A stretch of 64,000 nt of DNA from Cytophagaceae bacterium (GTDB taxonomy: Bacteria; Bacteroidota; Bacteroidia; Cytophagales; Spirosomataceae), in assembly GCA_005791165.1 (NCBI GenBank), contig SXXW01000016.1, positions 1-64,000 on the forward strand, read 5' to 3'. The position numbers and the translations under genes are program-made. Shown here one piece after another: positions 17,369 to 26,199 of this stretch (positions are counted from its first letter, which is position 1; each line of letters starts with the position of its first letter). The notes beneath the pieces are model-generated. The model saw nothing but the letters and a program-made list of their open reading frames with translations, ran no database searches and was not told the origin of the DNA.

Positions 17369-17479
17369 ATGGCCAAAGGGATGAATTCGAAAAAATCCGA
17401 AAAAAAGGAGGCAACAAAAACGCCTAAGGAAAAGAAAGAGGAAAAAAGAGACAAAAAAAATAAGTCGAATTACCAATAA
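17369..17479 (+). CDS. Small lysine-rich protein (36 residues)
   Basis: The frame reads MAKGMNSKKSEKKEATKTPK followed by EKKEEKRDKKNKSNYQ and a stop that lies inside the left arm of a terminator. About 40% of the residues are Lys. Similar tiny MAKG-N-KK proteins occur widely in Cytophagales and related Bacteroidota as far as I recall; their function is unknown, though nucleic-acid or ribosome association would fit the charge. The dedicated terminator and clean start after an A/T-rich leader support a real gene. Confidence 0.6.
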   Translation: MAKGMNSKKSEKKEATKTPKEKKEEKRDKKNKSNYQ

Positions 17480-17503
17480 GCCCTTCGTGGGCTTATTTTT
17501 TTA
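17475..17503 (+). terminator. Terminator overlapping the stop of the Lys-rich small gene
   Basis: A 9-bp stem (AATAAGCCC / GGGCTTATT) with a TTCGT loop is followed by a T-run. It overlaps the TAA of the 36-residue gene. Confidence 0.85.
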
Positions 17504-17526
17504 CAGTTCTAAAAACATTAAAAAAC

Positions 17527-17703
17527 ATGCCCGCTCGAAAATTCTTAACGATAGCTCTGATGATTGGAATGCTACTCGGATACGGTTGGCAGTCCATCGC
17601 AACTTCGATTATTCTAAGGTGTATTTATTTAATGGTCAAAAAAATGGTATTTTTTTCCCAGTGGATGCTAGAAAAAGCAAAGAAAATAATTGGTTTTAAT
17701 TAA
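17527..17703 (+). CDS. Possible small membrane protein (58 residues)
   Basis: The frame begins MPARKFLTIALMIGMLLGYG and contains a hydrophobic stretch (residues 6-35), then a basic amphipathic end (FFSQWMLEKAKKIIGFN). A positive N terminus followed by a membrane span is plausible for a real small protein. It overlaps the end of the converging lipoprotein gene by 8 nt. A competing frame from 17487 encodes 70 residues but begins inside the terminator and has no recognisable feature. I do not recognise a family. Confidence 0.35.
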   Translation: MPARKFLTIALMIGMLLGYGWQSIATSIILRCIYLMVKKMVFFSQWMLEKAKKIIGFN

Positions 17704-18406
17704 CTCTGAAGCTATAAGGGATCGTATAAGAGCTCAAAATCCCGTCGCTGGTTTTCACAGACCAATAATATACATTGCCTGATTTTACCGTTACCAAAAG
17801 ATTAGAACTGGATGTAACGTTCGGTGCGACTTGCCTATTTAAAACCTTAGCTTGATCAGTGTCTATGTAAATTTCATAACTTAATACCTTGCTGTCGGCA
17901 TCTGAACCTGACCAAATAAGATTAACTTTTCCTGCATTGGGTGTTACACTTGCGCCACTGGCAGGGGCAATAATCAAGGCTGGGAATGGTGCTATGGTAG
18001 AAGTTCCATCTCCGGCAAGGTAAAATTTCCAAACTTCACTGCTAGCCGTTTCTTTGGATTTATTGGATTTCGAAATGACTTGCCAACGGTACGGCGTGCC
18101 TTTTAAAAGGGTTACTGTTGCTTTATTTTCACTATTGACTGATTTTGTGGTGCTGGTTAATGTGTTAAGGTTGGTGATCACCAAATCATACACATCCGTA
18201 TCCTTTGCCGTAGACCAAGCAAATGAAACATCAGACGTTACACTGGAAATATTACTCCCTTCATAGCAAATTGTGTTATTGGCCGGCAAGGTAAGCGACG
18301 CGGCCGTCGGCGGGGGCACAACTACTACTGCCGGCGTGATCGTTTCGCTACCTTTTGAGCAGGCAAATATCAATAAGCTGATCCATAAAATTCCTAGATA
18401 TTTCAT
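17696..18406 (-). CDS. Lipoprotein with two fibronectin III-like segments
   Basis: A 236-residue lipoprotein (MKYLGILWISLLIFAC, Cys16). After a short linker (VVVVPPP) there are two similar beta-sandwich segments, about residues 37-130 and 143-236, each with a core like FAWSTAKDTDVYDLVITN / LIWSGSDADSKVLSYEIYI and YRWQV / YYWSV. This is the pattern of FnIII domains in Bacteroidota surface lipoproteins. Its start overlaps the end of the DUF1501 gene by 4 nt (ATGA), so it is the last gene of the DUF1800-DUF1501 operon and probably a surface partner of that complex. No enzymatic motif is seen. Confidence 0.75.
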   Translation of the reverse strand: MKYLGILWISLLIFACSKGSETITPAVVVVPPPTAASLTLPANNTICYEGSNISSVTSDVSFAWSTAKDTDVYDLVITNLNTLTSTTKSVNSENKATVTLLKGTPYRWQVISKSNKSKETASSEVWKFYLAGDGTSTIAPFPALIIAPASGASVTPNAGKVNLIWSGSDADSKVLSYEIYIDTDQAKVLNRQVAPNVTSSSNLLVTVKSGNVYYWSVKTSDGILSSYTIPYSFRVN

Positions 18407-20502
18407 AGCTTAATTATTTTTAGTGTATGATCCACGGTTTCTCCTTGAACTCGAATTAAATAAATACCCGCGAAAAAGGTACTTAAATCTAAGCCGACTA
18501 ACCTTGAGGATGGAACAGGGTAGTTTTGATTTGAGACATTCAAGCCCGCTGCATTAACGATGGAGATGTCTACCTTTTGATCTATTCCATGCACATGAAC
18601 TTGAACAGGTCCGGTCGTTGGATTTGGAAACGCATTGACTGACTCTGAAACAAAAAACTCCTTGACATAAATGCCTTGACAATTTAAATCAGTGCTCACT
18701 TGGAGTTTCACTAAACCAGCAGGTAGGGCGGTGGTCCATTTGGACTCCGTCACTTTAAAGCTAGCTTCATTTATTTGCACGAGGTAATTACTAGAGCCGC
18801 CTAGTTGGATGCTCATGGATTTATTTTCTGCGTCGATGGTCGATTGAACAACCAAAGGTGCTGGTTCAGTAATTTTTATATCAAAGGCTTGTTGGAAATT
18901 CTTGACGTTATCCACCGTAAAGACCATGTTATATTCACCTAAAACCAAACCATTTAACACGCTATTAGCCACTCCTTTGGGCATAATAATCTGTTTTTCG
19001 TATTTATTAGGTCCTTTAACGGTTAATGAATAGGAATAATTGGTATTCAGAACGGATACTTTTAAAGAACCATTATTAGCACCTACGCACGTAGAAGCCA
19101 CCACTTCTACCTTAAAATTATTAGCAGGCAAAGTGAAAATTTCACATCCATTGACATCTACTAAAGTGCCTAATGGAGTGTCGTTACATTTATCGACTAT
19201 ATCGGGTACACCATCTTCGTCGGAATCGATGTATGCCGACTGGATAATTGGAATTTGGGTAAAGTCTTTAAATAAAATATCTTTTGTGAACGATTTTGAG
19301 CCTCCCATCCATTGGTTCATGACAGACGCATAAACCTGGCGGAAATCATATTGCATGTCCATCTCGTAAGAGTAGTTGGTTTTATCTGGAATGATCGGAT
19401 TCTTACCAACGACCTTAGGATCTACTTTATTGCCAAACAAAATAACAGGCGAAACGGTACCATGATCAGTTCCATTTGTTCCATTGGAATGAACCGTTCT
19501 CCCAAATTCCGACACACACATACCTAACACACGATCCGATTTGCCCATTTGGTCTAAACTTTTCATAAATGCAGTTACCGCCTCATCTATTTCTTTCAAA
19601 ATAGTTGCATGCATTCCGGTCGTTTTATCTCCAGGTTCTACCTGTGCACTATGAGTATCAAAACCGCCAATCTGAACTTTATATATTCTAGTTTGCAAAC
19701 CTCCTGAAATAAGTCGGCTGACGATTTTCAACTGGTCCGCCAAATTACTTCTCGGAAACGCATATTCAGTTCCTTTTTTAAATTGCTCTTTTAGCACCTT
19801 TCCATATGCATTGGATTGCTTGGCCATGAGCTGCAAATATTTCAATTTCTCGCCGATGGGTGTCGAAGGGTAATTATTGTCAAACTCATTAATGATTTCA
19901 TAAAATGATTCTGGGTTTGATGCTACTACACTGGTAAATGATTTTTTTCCCGTAAACATCAACGAAGAATTCCAACCAATTTCCATGGACAATGGATGGG
20001 GAAATAATTCAGTAGGGTAGGCTTCCGGAAAATTCGGGTGCTTGGCTTCTAGGTATCGGGCGGCCCAACCGCTATTCTCGAATTTTTGAGAATCTGAGGC
20101 TGAATCCCAAATGTCCATCGATCGAAAATGCGAATAACTAGGTTCAGGATAGGCGACAGCCTGCACAATTTTCAAACGGTTTTCCTTGTGCAAAGATTGA
20201 AACCCTTTTAATGATGGATGAAGACCTAATTCAGTACCTTCCAATGGCAATATTTTGTTGTCCGGCAACATGACAGTTGATCGAATGCTATTCAATTTGG
20301 ACAACATGTTCAAGGGAACAACAGTATTTAACCCATCATTACCTCCATTTAAAACAATGATGACCAAAATATTTCCTTCAGCAATCGTTTGGGCTAATTC
20401 AGATTGAGACCCGAGTCCTAAGGATTCAAAGGGCATAGAAGAAAACAATGCTGGCAAGGCTGCAGCATGTGTCATTTGATGTATAAATTTTCTTCTATCC
20501 AT
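18403..20502 (-). CDS. DUF1501 protein with Tat-like signal and type IX secretion C-terminal domain
   Basis: 699 residues from the start I choose at 20502, where DRRKFIHQM follows the Met; the longer frame from 20544 overlaps the upstream gene and hides the signal. The twin-Arg motif RRKF with a hydrophobic stretch (AAALPALF) suggests Tat export. The DUF1501 core (about 40-400) shows the sulfatase/phosphatase-like text IIVLNGGNDGLNTVVPL, FDTHSAQ, CVSEFGRT and GTDHGT. A calcium-type TSP3 segment (DSDEDGVPDIVDKCNDTPLG) follows at about residue 421. The last 80 residues are a T9SS sorting domain (NAFPNPTTGPVQVHV ... AGIYLIRVQG ... HTLKIIKL). It lies 1 nt after the DUF1800 gene. Biochemical function of the pair is unknown. 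Confidence 0.88.
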   Translation of the reverse strand: MDRRKFIHQMTHAAALPALFSSMPFESLGLGSQSELAQTIAEGNILVIIVLNGGNDGLNTVVPLNMLSKLNSIRSTVMLPDNKILPLEGTELGLHPSLKGFQSLHKENRLKIVQAVAYPEPSYSHFRSMDIWDSASDSQKFENSGWAARYLEAKHPNFPEAYPTELFPHPLSMEIGWNSSLMFTGKKSFTSVVASNPESFYEIINEFDNNYPSTPIGEKLKYLQLMAKQSNAYGKVLKEQFKKGTEYAFPRSNLADQLKIVSRLISGGLQTRIYKVQIGGFDTHSAQVEPGDKTTGMHATILKEIDEAVTAFMKSLDQMGKSDRVLGMCVSEFGRTVHSNGTNGTDHGTVSPVILFGNKVDPKVVGKNPIIPDKTNYSYEMDMQYDFRQVYASVMNQWMGGSKSFTKDILFKDFTQIPIIQSAYIDSDEDGVPDIVDKCNDTPLGTLVDVNGCEIFTLPANNFKVEVVASTCVGANNGSLKVSVLNTNYSYSLTVKGPNKYEKQIIMPKGVANSVLNGLVLGEYNMVFTVDNVKNFQQAFDIKITEPAPLVVQSTIDAENKSMSIQLGGSSNYLVQINEASFKVTESKWTTALPAGLVKLQVSTDLNCQGIYVKEFFVSESVNAFPNPTTGPVQVHVHGIDQKVDISIVNAAGLNVSNQNYPVPSSRLVGLDLSTFFAGIYLIRVQGETVDHTLKIIKL

Positions 20503-20503
20503 A

Positions 20504-22252
20504 TTAAAATAATTGGATTTCTCCCATTTGGAATAATGCACCAAACAAATTTTCTAATCGGTTACTTAAAATTGATCTAGTCTCTTCAGTCTGTTTACTC
20601 ATATGCGACTGATATAATTGCGTATAATAAGAAGGGGCATTTCCTCCCAAAACACTTGCTTTAATACGCGCTTTGGCCTTAGCTGAAATAGGAGCACTCA
20701 TGATCCTTTCTACTGTTTCGTCGATGACTAGATCGATGTTATCAGGAGATTTCAAACTGCTGACAAACTTAATTTTGTCTATTTGATTGTGTACATTTCC
20801 TTTAACTTCACCGGATCCAACCCACGCGCCCCATTTGGCAATACTATTTGCAGAATTGGATCTTTTGGCTATGGTGTCTGAATTGATCCAAAATAAATCA
20901 AAGACAGGTTCTTGGTAATAGGCAGGCCAACCGGATACGCTGGGAGGATCTGTATAGTTCAAACCTATGTTGCCCATTTCCCATTGCAAACTTTTATATT
21001 TGTAAAAATTAGCTGTAAGCGGGTCTGAGAATCGCTTAGGTATATCACCTCCTGTTGTAGTATTGGATAAATTCATGTCAAATTCCTTGTAAAATCCGAA
21101 TATAAATTCAAGAGGCGATTTAATCATGGAATTATAAAACGAGTTGTCGTAAAAATGAGCACTTCCTAAAAGTGCACGAAGTGGAACTTTTAGTTCGTAA
21201 TTATTTTTACGAAGTAGGTCAGCCATAGGCACTATGACATTTTTTTCTACGGTATCGTTAATCATAGGATAGCAGAAAAATTGGTATAGCCTCCTGGACA
21301 AATACAAGGCGCATTCGTTCGTGCTAAAAAGCATATCAATGGCTTCATCTAATTCTTTTTTACCATCTTGACCTTTTCGACCTTTTATAACACGATTGCC
21401 ATAAAAAGCTGAGAATTTTTTGTCTTCGGTATCATGATTCCAATCATTGAAAATATTGGTGATAGGTCCAGTCATTTTGTTTTTACTGTCATTGTTGAAT
21501 TGCCAGCCTACTAATAATCGAGCCATTTCACTAACATCCTCCTCAGTAAATTGAGATTTAGGTCCTTTTCCTACGGTAAATAATTCTTGTAATTCCCGGG
21601 CATAATTTTCATCGGGGTTTCTCTTTTGACTGTGCTGAAGGTTGAGGTAGTCCAACATTAATGGGTCCAATGTAATTTTGTGAATCGTGGTTTTGTAAGA
21701 CTCAAAGGAAGTATTAAAGAGAGTTATGTAATGTTGATACAACATTTTGACACTTCCTTTTCCAGCTGCTAATAGGTTATGCAAGAAGAATACCATGCGC
21801 CAATGGACTGAAGTACTTTGTAGGATCATGTTCCTAAAAAGCCATGCGTCATGCGATTGATGCCTCGGCCATGGTGATCCATTAGGTTCTGGAGCAAAAG
21901 CATATTCTTTCCCAGGTTCTATATATACGTGACCTTGTTTTTCGGTTTCTTCCTTCGTGATTTCATAATCATAGTCATTGACCGGAACGCTCGGCTGTTT
22001 TTCGGGCGTAAAGATTAAGTCTAAGGATTTTTGTAGAGAAAGGTTATTGAGGTCCAATAAATGCCTACTTCCATAACCTGTTAAAACACGATTTAACAGA
22101 TGTTTTTTTTGCGCGGTTCCCCAAGTTCCAGTATATGCTTCAAGGCCTGTATTGACAACAGTTCTTGACGCTCGGGCCTGCTCGATTTTAGAAAAATCAA
22201 CGTTTTCTTCACGAAACTGGGCTACTAGATCTACTTTTTTTGTATTTTGCAT
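20504..22252 (-). CDS. DUF1800 domain protein
   Basis: A 582-residue protein of the DUF1800 family, recognised by KKHLLNRVLTGYG near the N terminus, the central HWRMVFFLHNLL, RNPDENYARELQELFTVG and DVSEMARLLVGWQFN, and the C-terminal PPSVSGWPAYYQEPVF. DUF1800 genes are nearly always followed by DUF1501 genes, as here, and both are of unknown function. I see no signal peptide in the N terminus (MQNTKKVDLVAQFREENVDF), whereas its partner has a Tat-like one, so export as a folded complex is possible. A -7 box lies 17 nt upstream of the start. The divergent neighbour is a Rieske protein. Confidence 0.88.
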   Translation of the reverse strand: MQNTKKVDLVAQFREENVDFSKIEQARASRTVVNTGLEAYTGTWGTAQKKHLLNRVLTGYGSRHLLDLNNLSLQKSLDLIFTPEKQPSVPVNDYDYEITKEETEKQGHVYIEPGKEYAFAPEPNGSPWPRHQSHDAWLFRNMILQSTSVHWRMVFFLHNLLAAGKGSVKMLYQHYITLFNTSFESYKTTIHKITLDPLMLDYLNLQHSQKRNPDENYARELQELFTVGKGPKSQFTEEDVSEMARLLVGWQFNNDSKNKMTGPITNIFNDWNHDTEDKKFSAFYGNRVIKGRKGQDGKKELDEAIDMLFSTNECALYLSRRLYQFFCYPMINDTVEKNVIVPMADLLRKNNYELKVPLRALLGSAHFYDNSFYNSMIKSPLEFIFGFYKEFDMNLSNTTTGGDIPKRFSDPLTANFYKYKSLQWEMGNIGLNYTDPPSVSGWPAYYQEPVFDLFWINSDTIAKRSNSANSIAKWGAWVGSGEVKGNVHNQIDKIKFVSSLKSPDNIDLVIDETVERIMSAPISAKAKARIKASVLGGNAPSYYTQLYQSHMSKQTEETRSILSNRLENLFGALFQMGEIQLF

Positions 22253-22268
22253 CAGAAATATCAGTTTT

Positions 22269-22276
22269 CAAATATA
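22269..22276 (-). promoter_or_regulatory. Candidate -7 box of the DUF1800 operon
   Basis: Minus-strand TATATTTG (TAnnTTTG) lies 16 nt upstream of the DUF1800 start codon. No clear -33 TTG is seen. Confidence 0.45.
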
Positions 22277-22331
22277 AAATATTTATTTTAAAATAATGTT
22301 ATAACTGATTTAACGGTCATTATTTTAATCC

Positions 22332-22838
22332 ATGAAAAGAAGAGAATTTGCTAGAAAGACATGCCCAGCTTTGGTGCTTTCCATTGTCGGCACTGCTCTT
22401 TTGGAATCGTGTTATAACGCAAAAGAGGAAACAGCGGTGATCGTTCCTCAGGAGGAGAAAGATTATTTGGATCGAATTAAGTCGATCGGTACTGCGGGAT
22501 TTTTACTGGTTCAAAATAAGGTGTATTTCAACCTGAAACATACGAGTTATTCGAAGTTATTGACAGCTACAAATTTTGTGAATGATTTAGATAATGGGGT
22601 GCTGTTACTGAGGCAGAGTGATACAAGTTTATTGGCCTTTGACAACTGCTGTCCACATTTGGGAACTAAAAATCAATGGAGCTTTCAGAGCAATAAATTT
22701 AGGTGTGCAAATCATGGCAATAGCTTTGGGATTGAGTCGGGTCAAACGGCTAAATGTAGCTCAAATAGTCAATATGGTAATTTACGTTCATTTAAAACCT
22801 TGCTCTATAAGGATTTATTGACCGTAGATTTTAGTTGA
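22332..22838 (+). CDS. Exported Rieske [2Fe-2S] protein
   Basis: A 168-residue protein with a Rieske cluster site: Cys107-Pro-His109 and Cys125-x-x-His128 separated by exactly 15 residues (CPHLG ... CANHGNSF). The N terminus MKRREFARKT followed by a hydrophobic stretch is Tat-like, consistent with export of a folded, cofactor-loaded protein; LLESC at residue 27 could be a lipobox, with Glu at -2 being unusual. The short length and lack of catalytic domain make it an electron carrier rather than an oxygenase. It is divergent from the DUF1800-DUF1501 operon with 79 nt between, so joint function is plausible but not shown. Confidence 0.88.
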   Translation: MKRREFARKTCPALVLSIVGTALLESCYNAKEETAVIVPQEEKDYLDRIKSIGTAGFLLVQNKVYFNLKHTSYSKLLTATNFVNDLDNGVLLLRQSDTSLLAFDNCCPHLGTKNQWSFQSNKFRCANHGNSFGIESGQTAKCSSNSQYGNLRSFKTLLYKDLLTVDFS

Positions 22839-22885
22839 TATGTGTCTAAACTTACCTACATAAGCCTCCCCAATCGCCTTTTATA

Positions 22886-23893
22886 TTATTCCCCTAGATC
22901 CACTTTTTTGATAAACGAAATAACCCCATTCATATAGGTTTTTTGATCATCCCACATCGCCAAATGGCTTCCGTTTGGACAATACAAATATTCACCATGT
23001 TGAACCATTTTACTTTGTTCTTCCATGGCTTTTGGGTCCATGGTGTCATATTTGGCACCGATCATCAACGTAGGTATGGCGATTTCCTTCAGTCGATTTT
23101 TAATATCCCAATTGGCAAGCAGTCCAGAAATCCCAAATTCACTAGGTCCCTGCATTTGCGTATAGATGGCAGTGTTCCCATGTTTAAATGATCTGTTTAA
23201 GGCGTCTGGCCAGTTGGTAAGCCGACAAATATGCTCATGGTAAAAATTAGGGATCAAAAGCTCCATGTACCTTGGGTTAGCGAAATCTTTTTTTGATTCG
23301 ATGGCTCTTATTTCAGCGAGTATTTTGGGATCCATTTGTTTGGCCAAAACTTCTTGGGCATATTTTCCATATTCAGGTGCACTCGCGACCATGTTGGATA
23401 CGAGCAGCGCTTTCATGTTTTTTTGATATTTCAGGGCGTATTCCATGCCTAAGATTCCGCCCCATGAATTCCCTACGATATAAAAATTGGATTGGTCAGC
23501 ACCTATCGCTTTTCGGACCTGTTCCACCTCTTCCACAAAGCGCTCGGTCTTCCAGAGTGTGGTATCATTGGGTTGATCGCTATAATAGGAACCAAGTTGG
23601 TCATATTCGTAAAATTCAAATCCTTCTCTTTGGAAAAATGTCTCAAAACATTCCATGTATTCATGCGTCATGGCGGGGCCACCGTGTAGGAGTAGGATCT
23701 TGATTTTGGGGTTATTGCCAAAACGTTTGGTCCAAACATTGAAAGTACCTTTGGGCGTTTTGATGGGAATTAATTTAACTCCGGCGGCCTCCAAAGTATC
23801 TGGATAGCTGAAATAATGAGAGACAGTTTCTGACGTTTGGGTACAAGAAACAAAAGCTAAAAGAGATGCTAAGATGAGGGCTAAATGTTTCAT
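22886..23893 (-). CDS. Proline iminopeptidase-like S33 alpha/beta hydrolase lipoprotein
   Basis: A 335-residue lipoprotein (MKHLALILASLLAFVSC, Cys17). The alpha/beta hydrolase shows the HGGPA oxyanion motif (His70), the nucleophile Ser143 in VGNSWGG, the acid in MIGAKYDTM and the His in NGSHLAMWD. The HGGPG-like loop and a helical cap (about 165-250) are typical of prolyl iminopeptidases (S33). Role: removal of N-terminal Pro from peptides, or hydrolysis of related amides or esters, in the periplasm. It follows the sulfatase gene by 54 nt in the same direction and may be the last gene of that operon. Substrate is inferred from family only. Confidence 0.85.
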   Translation of the reverse strand: MKHLALILASLLAFVSCTQTSETVSHYFSYPDTLEAAGVKLIPIKTPKGTFNVWTKRFGNNPKIKILLLHGGPAMTHEYMECFETFFQREGFEFYEYDQLGSYYSDQPNDTTLWKTERFVEEVEQVRKAIGADQSNFYIVGNSWGGILGMEYALKYQKNMKALLVSNMVASAPEYGKYAQEVLAKQMDPKILAEIRAIESKKDFANPRYMELLIPNFYHEHICRLTNWPDALNRSFKHGNTAIYTQMQGPSEFGISGLLANWDIKNRLKEIAIPTLMIGAKYDTMDPKAMEEQSKMVQHGEYLYCPNGSHLAMWDDQKTYMNGVISFIKKVDLGE

Positions 23894-23947
23894 AGAGTGT
23901 AAGTTTTTTAGTTTTTAAAAATTTATATTTTTAAAAAAAATAAATTT

Positions 23948-25375
23948 TTAATTCGTCACCATCCCTGGCTCTAATAATGCCCTTGGGCGATTGCTTTCAC
24001 CTGGTTTAGGAATGGGTCCCGATTGAATCGTTTTTTGAGCATCATTTTTTAAATTCAAAAAGGACTTTTCCTGTATCCGATTCACAAATTCAAATGGATC
24101 ATTTTTTCTGATGTATAATTCAGATCCCTTTTCTCCCTTTCCCCAATCGGTATACCTCCAGTCTTTATGTATCAGGGTTTGTCCCATGACGTCCGATTTT
24201 GTTTTAGGGTCATAGTGAAAAACAAGACTTTTGGCATAAGCCGATGAATTGTTCTTGCCCTGCATGTAGGGAAGCAATGATTTGCCATCCAATTTCGAAT
24301 GATCTTTTTCTCCTGTTAAAGAAAGCAGGGTGGGGTATAAATCCAACAATTCGACCGGTTGGTCTAGCACTTTACCTTTCGGAATTCCAGCCCCAGCCAT
24401 GATAAATGGAACTCTCGTGGAGGCATCAAAGGCACTTAATTTGGCCCATAAACCTTCATGATCGCCTAAATGAAAGCCATTGTCACCCACTAAAACCACC
24501 ACGGTGTTTTCCCATAATTTTTCCTGATCTAACACTTCCATGAGCTCTCCTACATGCGCATCTGTAAAGGAAATACAGGCGTAATACCCTTGAATAGCAG
24601 CTGCTCTCGAATCCGGTTGGGCAAATCCCGACAATTCAGTTTGCATCGCTACAGCCGGTATATTGATCATTTTTGGATCTTCACGAATTTGAATTTTGTC
24701 GACTCGATATAAATCAAAATATTTCTTAGGTGCGGTCCAAGGTAAATGTGGCTTATGGAATCCTACAGCTAAAAAGAAGGGTTGGTCTTTCTTGGCGGCC
24801 AACAAATCTTTGATGGTTTTCGTATTTAATCCATCCCTTGTTTTGCTCCCATCAGTCGTTAAGACATAGGCTTTTGGTCTTCCATCTCCTCCTCCATATC
24901 GAGTATCAATCGCCGCTTTTTCTTCAGCATCTATACTCGCTTCATCCGAGTAGTAATTCCAGGATAATTCATCGCTCATTTTTGCATTATGAAAAACTTT
25001 TCCTGCTCCCGCCGTAAAATATCCTTGGTTCTTGAAATATTGTGGCAATAAAACCGCATCCGGCAACGCCTTTCTTGCAGGTACATTCAAGACATAAACG
25101 CCTGTATTTTCAGGTCGTTTTCCACTCAAAAAAGAAACTCGACTAGGGTTGCACAGAGGGTATTGACAATAGGCTCGATCAAACATGACACCCATAGAAG
25201 CTAATCGGTCTATGTTCGGTGTTTTGACTTGTTTATTTCCGTAGCAACCTAAACTCGTGTTGAGGTCATCGACCACGATCAACAAAACATTGGTCTTTTT
25301 AGCCTTATTTTGGGCAGGTGAAAGAAAGGGCATTGCAAATAAGAGCAGCGCAAAAAAGTAAGTATTTGACTTCAT
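23948..25375 (-). CDS. Exported S1 sulfatase, iduronate-2-sulfatase-like
   Basis: 475 residues from the start at 25375 (MKSNTYFFALLLFAMPFLSPAQ, a signal peptide); the longer frame overlaps the cupin gene and has no signal. The formylglycine site is Cys75 in LCNPSRVSFLSGKRPENTGV (C-x-P-S-R). Other family motifs are LLIVVDDLNTSLGCYG, FLAVGFHKPHLPW, VVVLVGDNGFHLGDHEGLWAKLS and the metal-site HEG. The xCNPSRVSFLSGxRP and KPHLPW text is characteristic of the group with human iduronate-2-sulfatase. The substrate is probably a 2-O-sulfated uronic acid or similar sugar in a sulfated polysaccharide. It starts 11 nt after the cupin gene. Confidence 0.9.
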   Translation of the reverse strand: MKSNTYFFALLLFAMPFLSPAQNKAKKTNVLLIVVDDLNTSLGCYGNKQVKTPNIDRLASMGVMFDRAYCQYPLCNPSRVSFLSGKRPENTGVYVLNVPARKALPDAVLLPQYFKNQGYFTAGAGKVFHNAKMSDELSWNYYSDEASIDAEEKAAIDTRYGGGDGRPKAYVLTTDGSKTRDGLNTKTIKDLLAAKKDQPFFLAVGFHKPHLPWTAPKKYFDLYRVDKIQIREDPKMINIPAVAMQTELSGFAQPDSRAAAIQGYYACISFTDAHVGELMEVLDQEKLWENTVVVLVGDNGFHLGDHEGLWAKLSAFDASTRVPFIMAGAGIPKGKVLDQPVELLDLYPTLLSLTGEKDHSKLDGKSLLPYMQGKNNSSAYAKSLVFHYDPKTKSDVMGQTLIHKDWRYTDWGKGEKGSELYIRKNDPFEFVNRIQEKSFLNLKNDAQKTIQSGPIPKPGESNRPRALLEPGMVTN

Positions 25376-25386
25376 TATATATTTTT

Positions 25387-26148
25387 TTAATTCCACTGAA
25401 TGGCATAATATTGGCAAGGTTTATTGCCTACGTTGGTGATGTTATGTAATACCTTGGATCCTAAACGAATGACATCTCCCGGTTTTGCTAATTCTTTTTT
25501 ATCACCAATCCTTTCTTCCGCATTTCCGTCAATCATCAAGATGATTTCTTCATTCACATGCGTGTGCGGATCGTGACTTTGTTGGCCCACATTCAAAGTC
25601 GTCACATGAATATCAAAACGATTCAACATGGCAGTAGCTCTGTCAAAAAACTGTCGGCCACCACCTTTAGCCGTCGCTTTAAATACGGCGCTTTCCCAAG
25701 GAACGATAAAGGATCCGCCCGCTTTTAATCCCCTTTCTTCATTGATGGGTGATTTTGCTAAATAGCTCATTTCATAAAGTTCTGCCAAAACCCCTTCAGT
25801 GTTTTCGAAAATAATTTGGTCCTTAGGCATGACAGTGACCATACTGCCGACTTGCAAAACCTGCTCTTTACCGCCTAAGCTAATCTTTAAGTTTCCATTT
25901 TTTAGAATGAAAAAATGTTCACGATCTGCCGATGCCTTTACGGTATATCTCTTCTTTTCCTGAATCCGAATCACATTCATTTCTTGTAATTTCAAAGCAT
26001 CTCCTTCGCCTTTGAAAACAGAAGATTTAGAACCGAATTTCGTTTTGATCATTCGCTCGTCGATGGAATAAACCTTGGATTCCAATAATGGAATTTGGCC
26101 AAATAATGGCTTGGAAATGAGTAAGCAGAATAAGAGAAGATATTTCAT
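25387..26148 (-). CDS. Exported bicupin protein
   Basis: 253 residues from MKYLLLFCLLISKPLFGQ (signal peptide); the frame upstream of this Met adds only six residues. Two cupin domains follow. The first (about 60-140, EHFFILKNGNLKISLGG) lacks a His-x-His metal site. The second (about 165-250) has SHDPHTHVNEEIILMIDG and PGDVIRLGSKVLHNITN, with the HxH, Glu and His that usually bind a metal. This one-active, one-inactive layout occurs in secreted sugar or uronate isomerases, lyases and ureidoglycine aminohydrolase-like enzymes. It sits between GH30 and a sulfatase in one operon, so a role in modifying a uronic acid or other released sugar is a reasonable inference. Confidence 0.7.
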   Translation of the reverse strand: MKYLLLFCLLISKPLFGQIPLLESKVYSIDERMIKTKFGSKSSVFKGEGDALKLQEMNVIRIQEKKRYTVKASADREHFFILKNGNLKISLGGKEQVLQVGSMVTVMPKDQIIFENTEGVLAELYEMSYLAKSPINEERGLKAGGSFIVPWESAVFKATAKGGGRQFFDRATAMLNRFDIHVTTLNVGQQSHDPHTHVNEEIILMIDGNAEERIGDKKELAKPGDVIRLGSKVLHNITNVGNKPCQYYAIQWN

Positions 26149-26199
26149 GGGATAGGTTTTATGCAAAAGACAAATGTGGGGAAATTATACCCAAAATGT

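Noticed and set aside
17487..17699. 70-residue + frame
   Set aside because: Its start lies inside the terminator hairpin and it has no feature; the overlapping 58-residue frame from 17527 with a membrane span is more credible.
23293..23703. 136-residue open frame on the + strand inside the S33 hydrolase gene
   Set aside because: Antisense to an intact catalytic domain with GNSWGG and HGGPA; no motif of its own.
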